From assembly GCA_028279505.1 (NCBI GenBank), contig JANQNP010000028.1, positions 24,158-88,157 on the forward strand: DNA of 64,000 nt, in the 5' to 3' direction. The DNA comes from Dehalococcoidia bacterium. GTDB taxonomy: Bacteria; Chloroflexota; Dehalococcoidia; UBA2979. Positions 64,000-64,000 of this stretch are shown piece after piece (the stretch's first letter is position 1; every line of letters begins with the position of its first letter). The notes beneath the pieces are model-generated. The model was given only the letters and a program-made list of their open reading frames with translations, made no database searches and was not told the DNA's origin. The position numbers and the translations under genes are program-made.

Positions 64000-64000
64000 G

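Noticed and set aside
1..64000. tRNA genes
   Set aside because: I looked for GGTTCRANYCC T-arms; hits such as 34472 and 63964 lie inside coding regions and lack acceptor stem pairing.
1..64000. CRISPR arrays, transposases, integrases
   Set aside because: No regularly spaced repeats and no protein with transposase or integrase motifs.

Overview
This 64 kb window is high-GC bacterial chromosome, roughly two-thirds G+C by eye, densely coded on both strands. I see no tRNA, rRNA, CRISPR array, insertion sequence or phage gene. Housekeeping genes (ppk1, serS, lysS, greA, rsmD, coaD, leuS) lie among many small-molecule enzymes: two cytochrome P450s, CoA-transferase, crotonases, SDRs, VOC, DinB and SnoaL-like proteins. 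The style of LeuS, the 7Fe ferredoxin and the lipoproteins with Thr/Pro-rich linkers suggest an aerobic, heterotrophic Chloroflexota (Dehalococcoidia-like), with an actinobacterium as the alternative. This placement is inference from protein style and was not searched.

Layout. 0-3.4 kb: heterodimeric ABC exporter, cut by the left edge. 3.5-10 kb: accessory enzymes (SDR, APH-like kinase, crotonase, TetR) and a tandem CoA-transferase. 10-17.4 kb: secreted proteins, an EAL/HDOD protein and Ppk1. 17.4-23.4 kb: pirin, an ADP-forming acyl-CoA synthetase/GNAT fusion coupled to a 2H phosphoesterase, a Tat-type YHYH lipoprotein and a VOC protein. 23.4-29.1 kb: two P450s, HAD, crotonase, DinB and a NeuD-like acyltransferase. 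29.2-35.4 kb: small regulators and enzymes around a WYL regulator, plus an unusual membrane protein joining a 7Fe ferredoxin to a PD-(D/E)xK-like domain. 35.6-41.1 kb: HAD genes and the lysS...serS block. 41.2-44.3 kb: two GT39 glycosyltransferases. 44.4-50.9 kb: greA, then a tightly overlapped run of HtrA-like protease, GH18-like protein, rsmD, coaD and a coiled-coil protein. 51-54.9 kb: an intergenic repeat, a hydrolase, and leuS behind a leucine-rich leader peptide. 55-64 kb: lipoproteins, a phosphodiesterase, two SDRs, an AraC regulator and a methyltransferase cut by the right edge.

The strongest new observations are: (1) a probable ribosome-mediated attenuator upstream of leuS, with a promoter, a 14-residue near-leaderless peptide ending LLLVLI, a hairpin at its stop codon and a second GC hairpin followed by TTT; (2) the ferredoxin/membrane/PD-(D/E)xK fusion; (3) two near-identical 16 bp palindromes at nearly the same distance before two start codons flanking a WYL regulator; (4) several enzymes with altered catalytic residues or added segments: a CoA-transferase lacking the Asp in one half, GreA with a changed tip, a P450 with an acidic insertion, and a GH18-like domain without its catalytic Glu.
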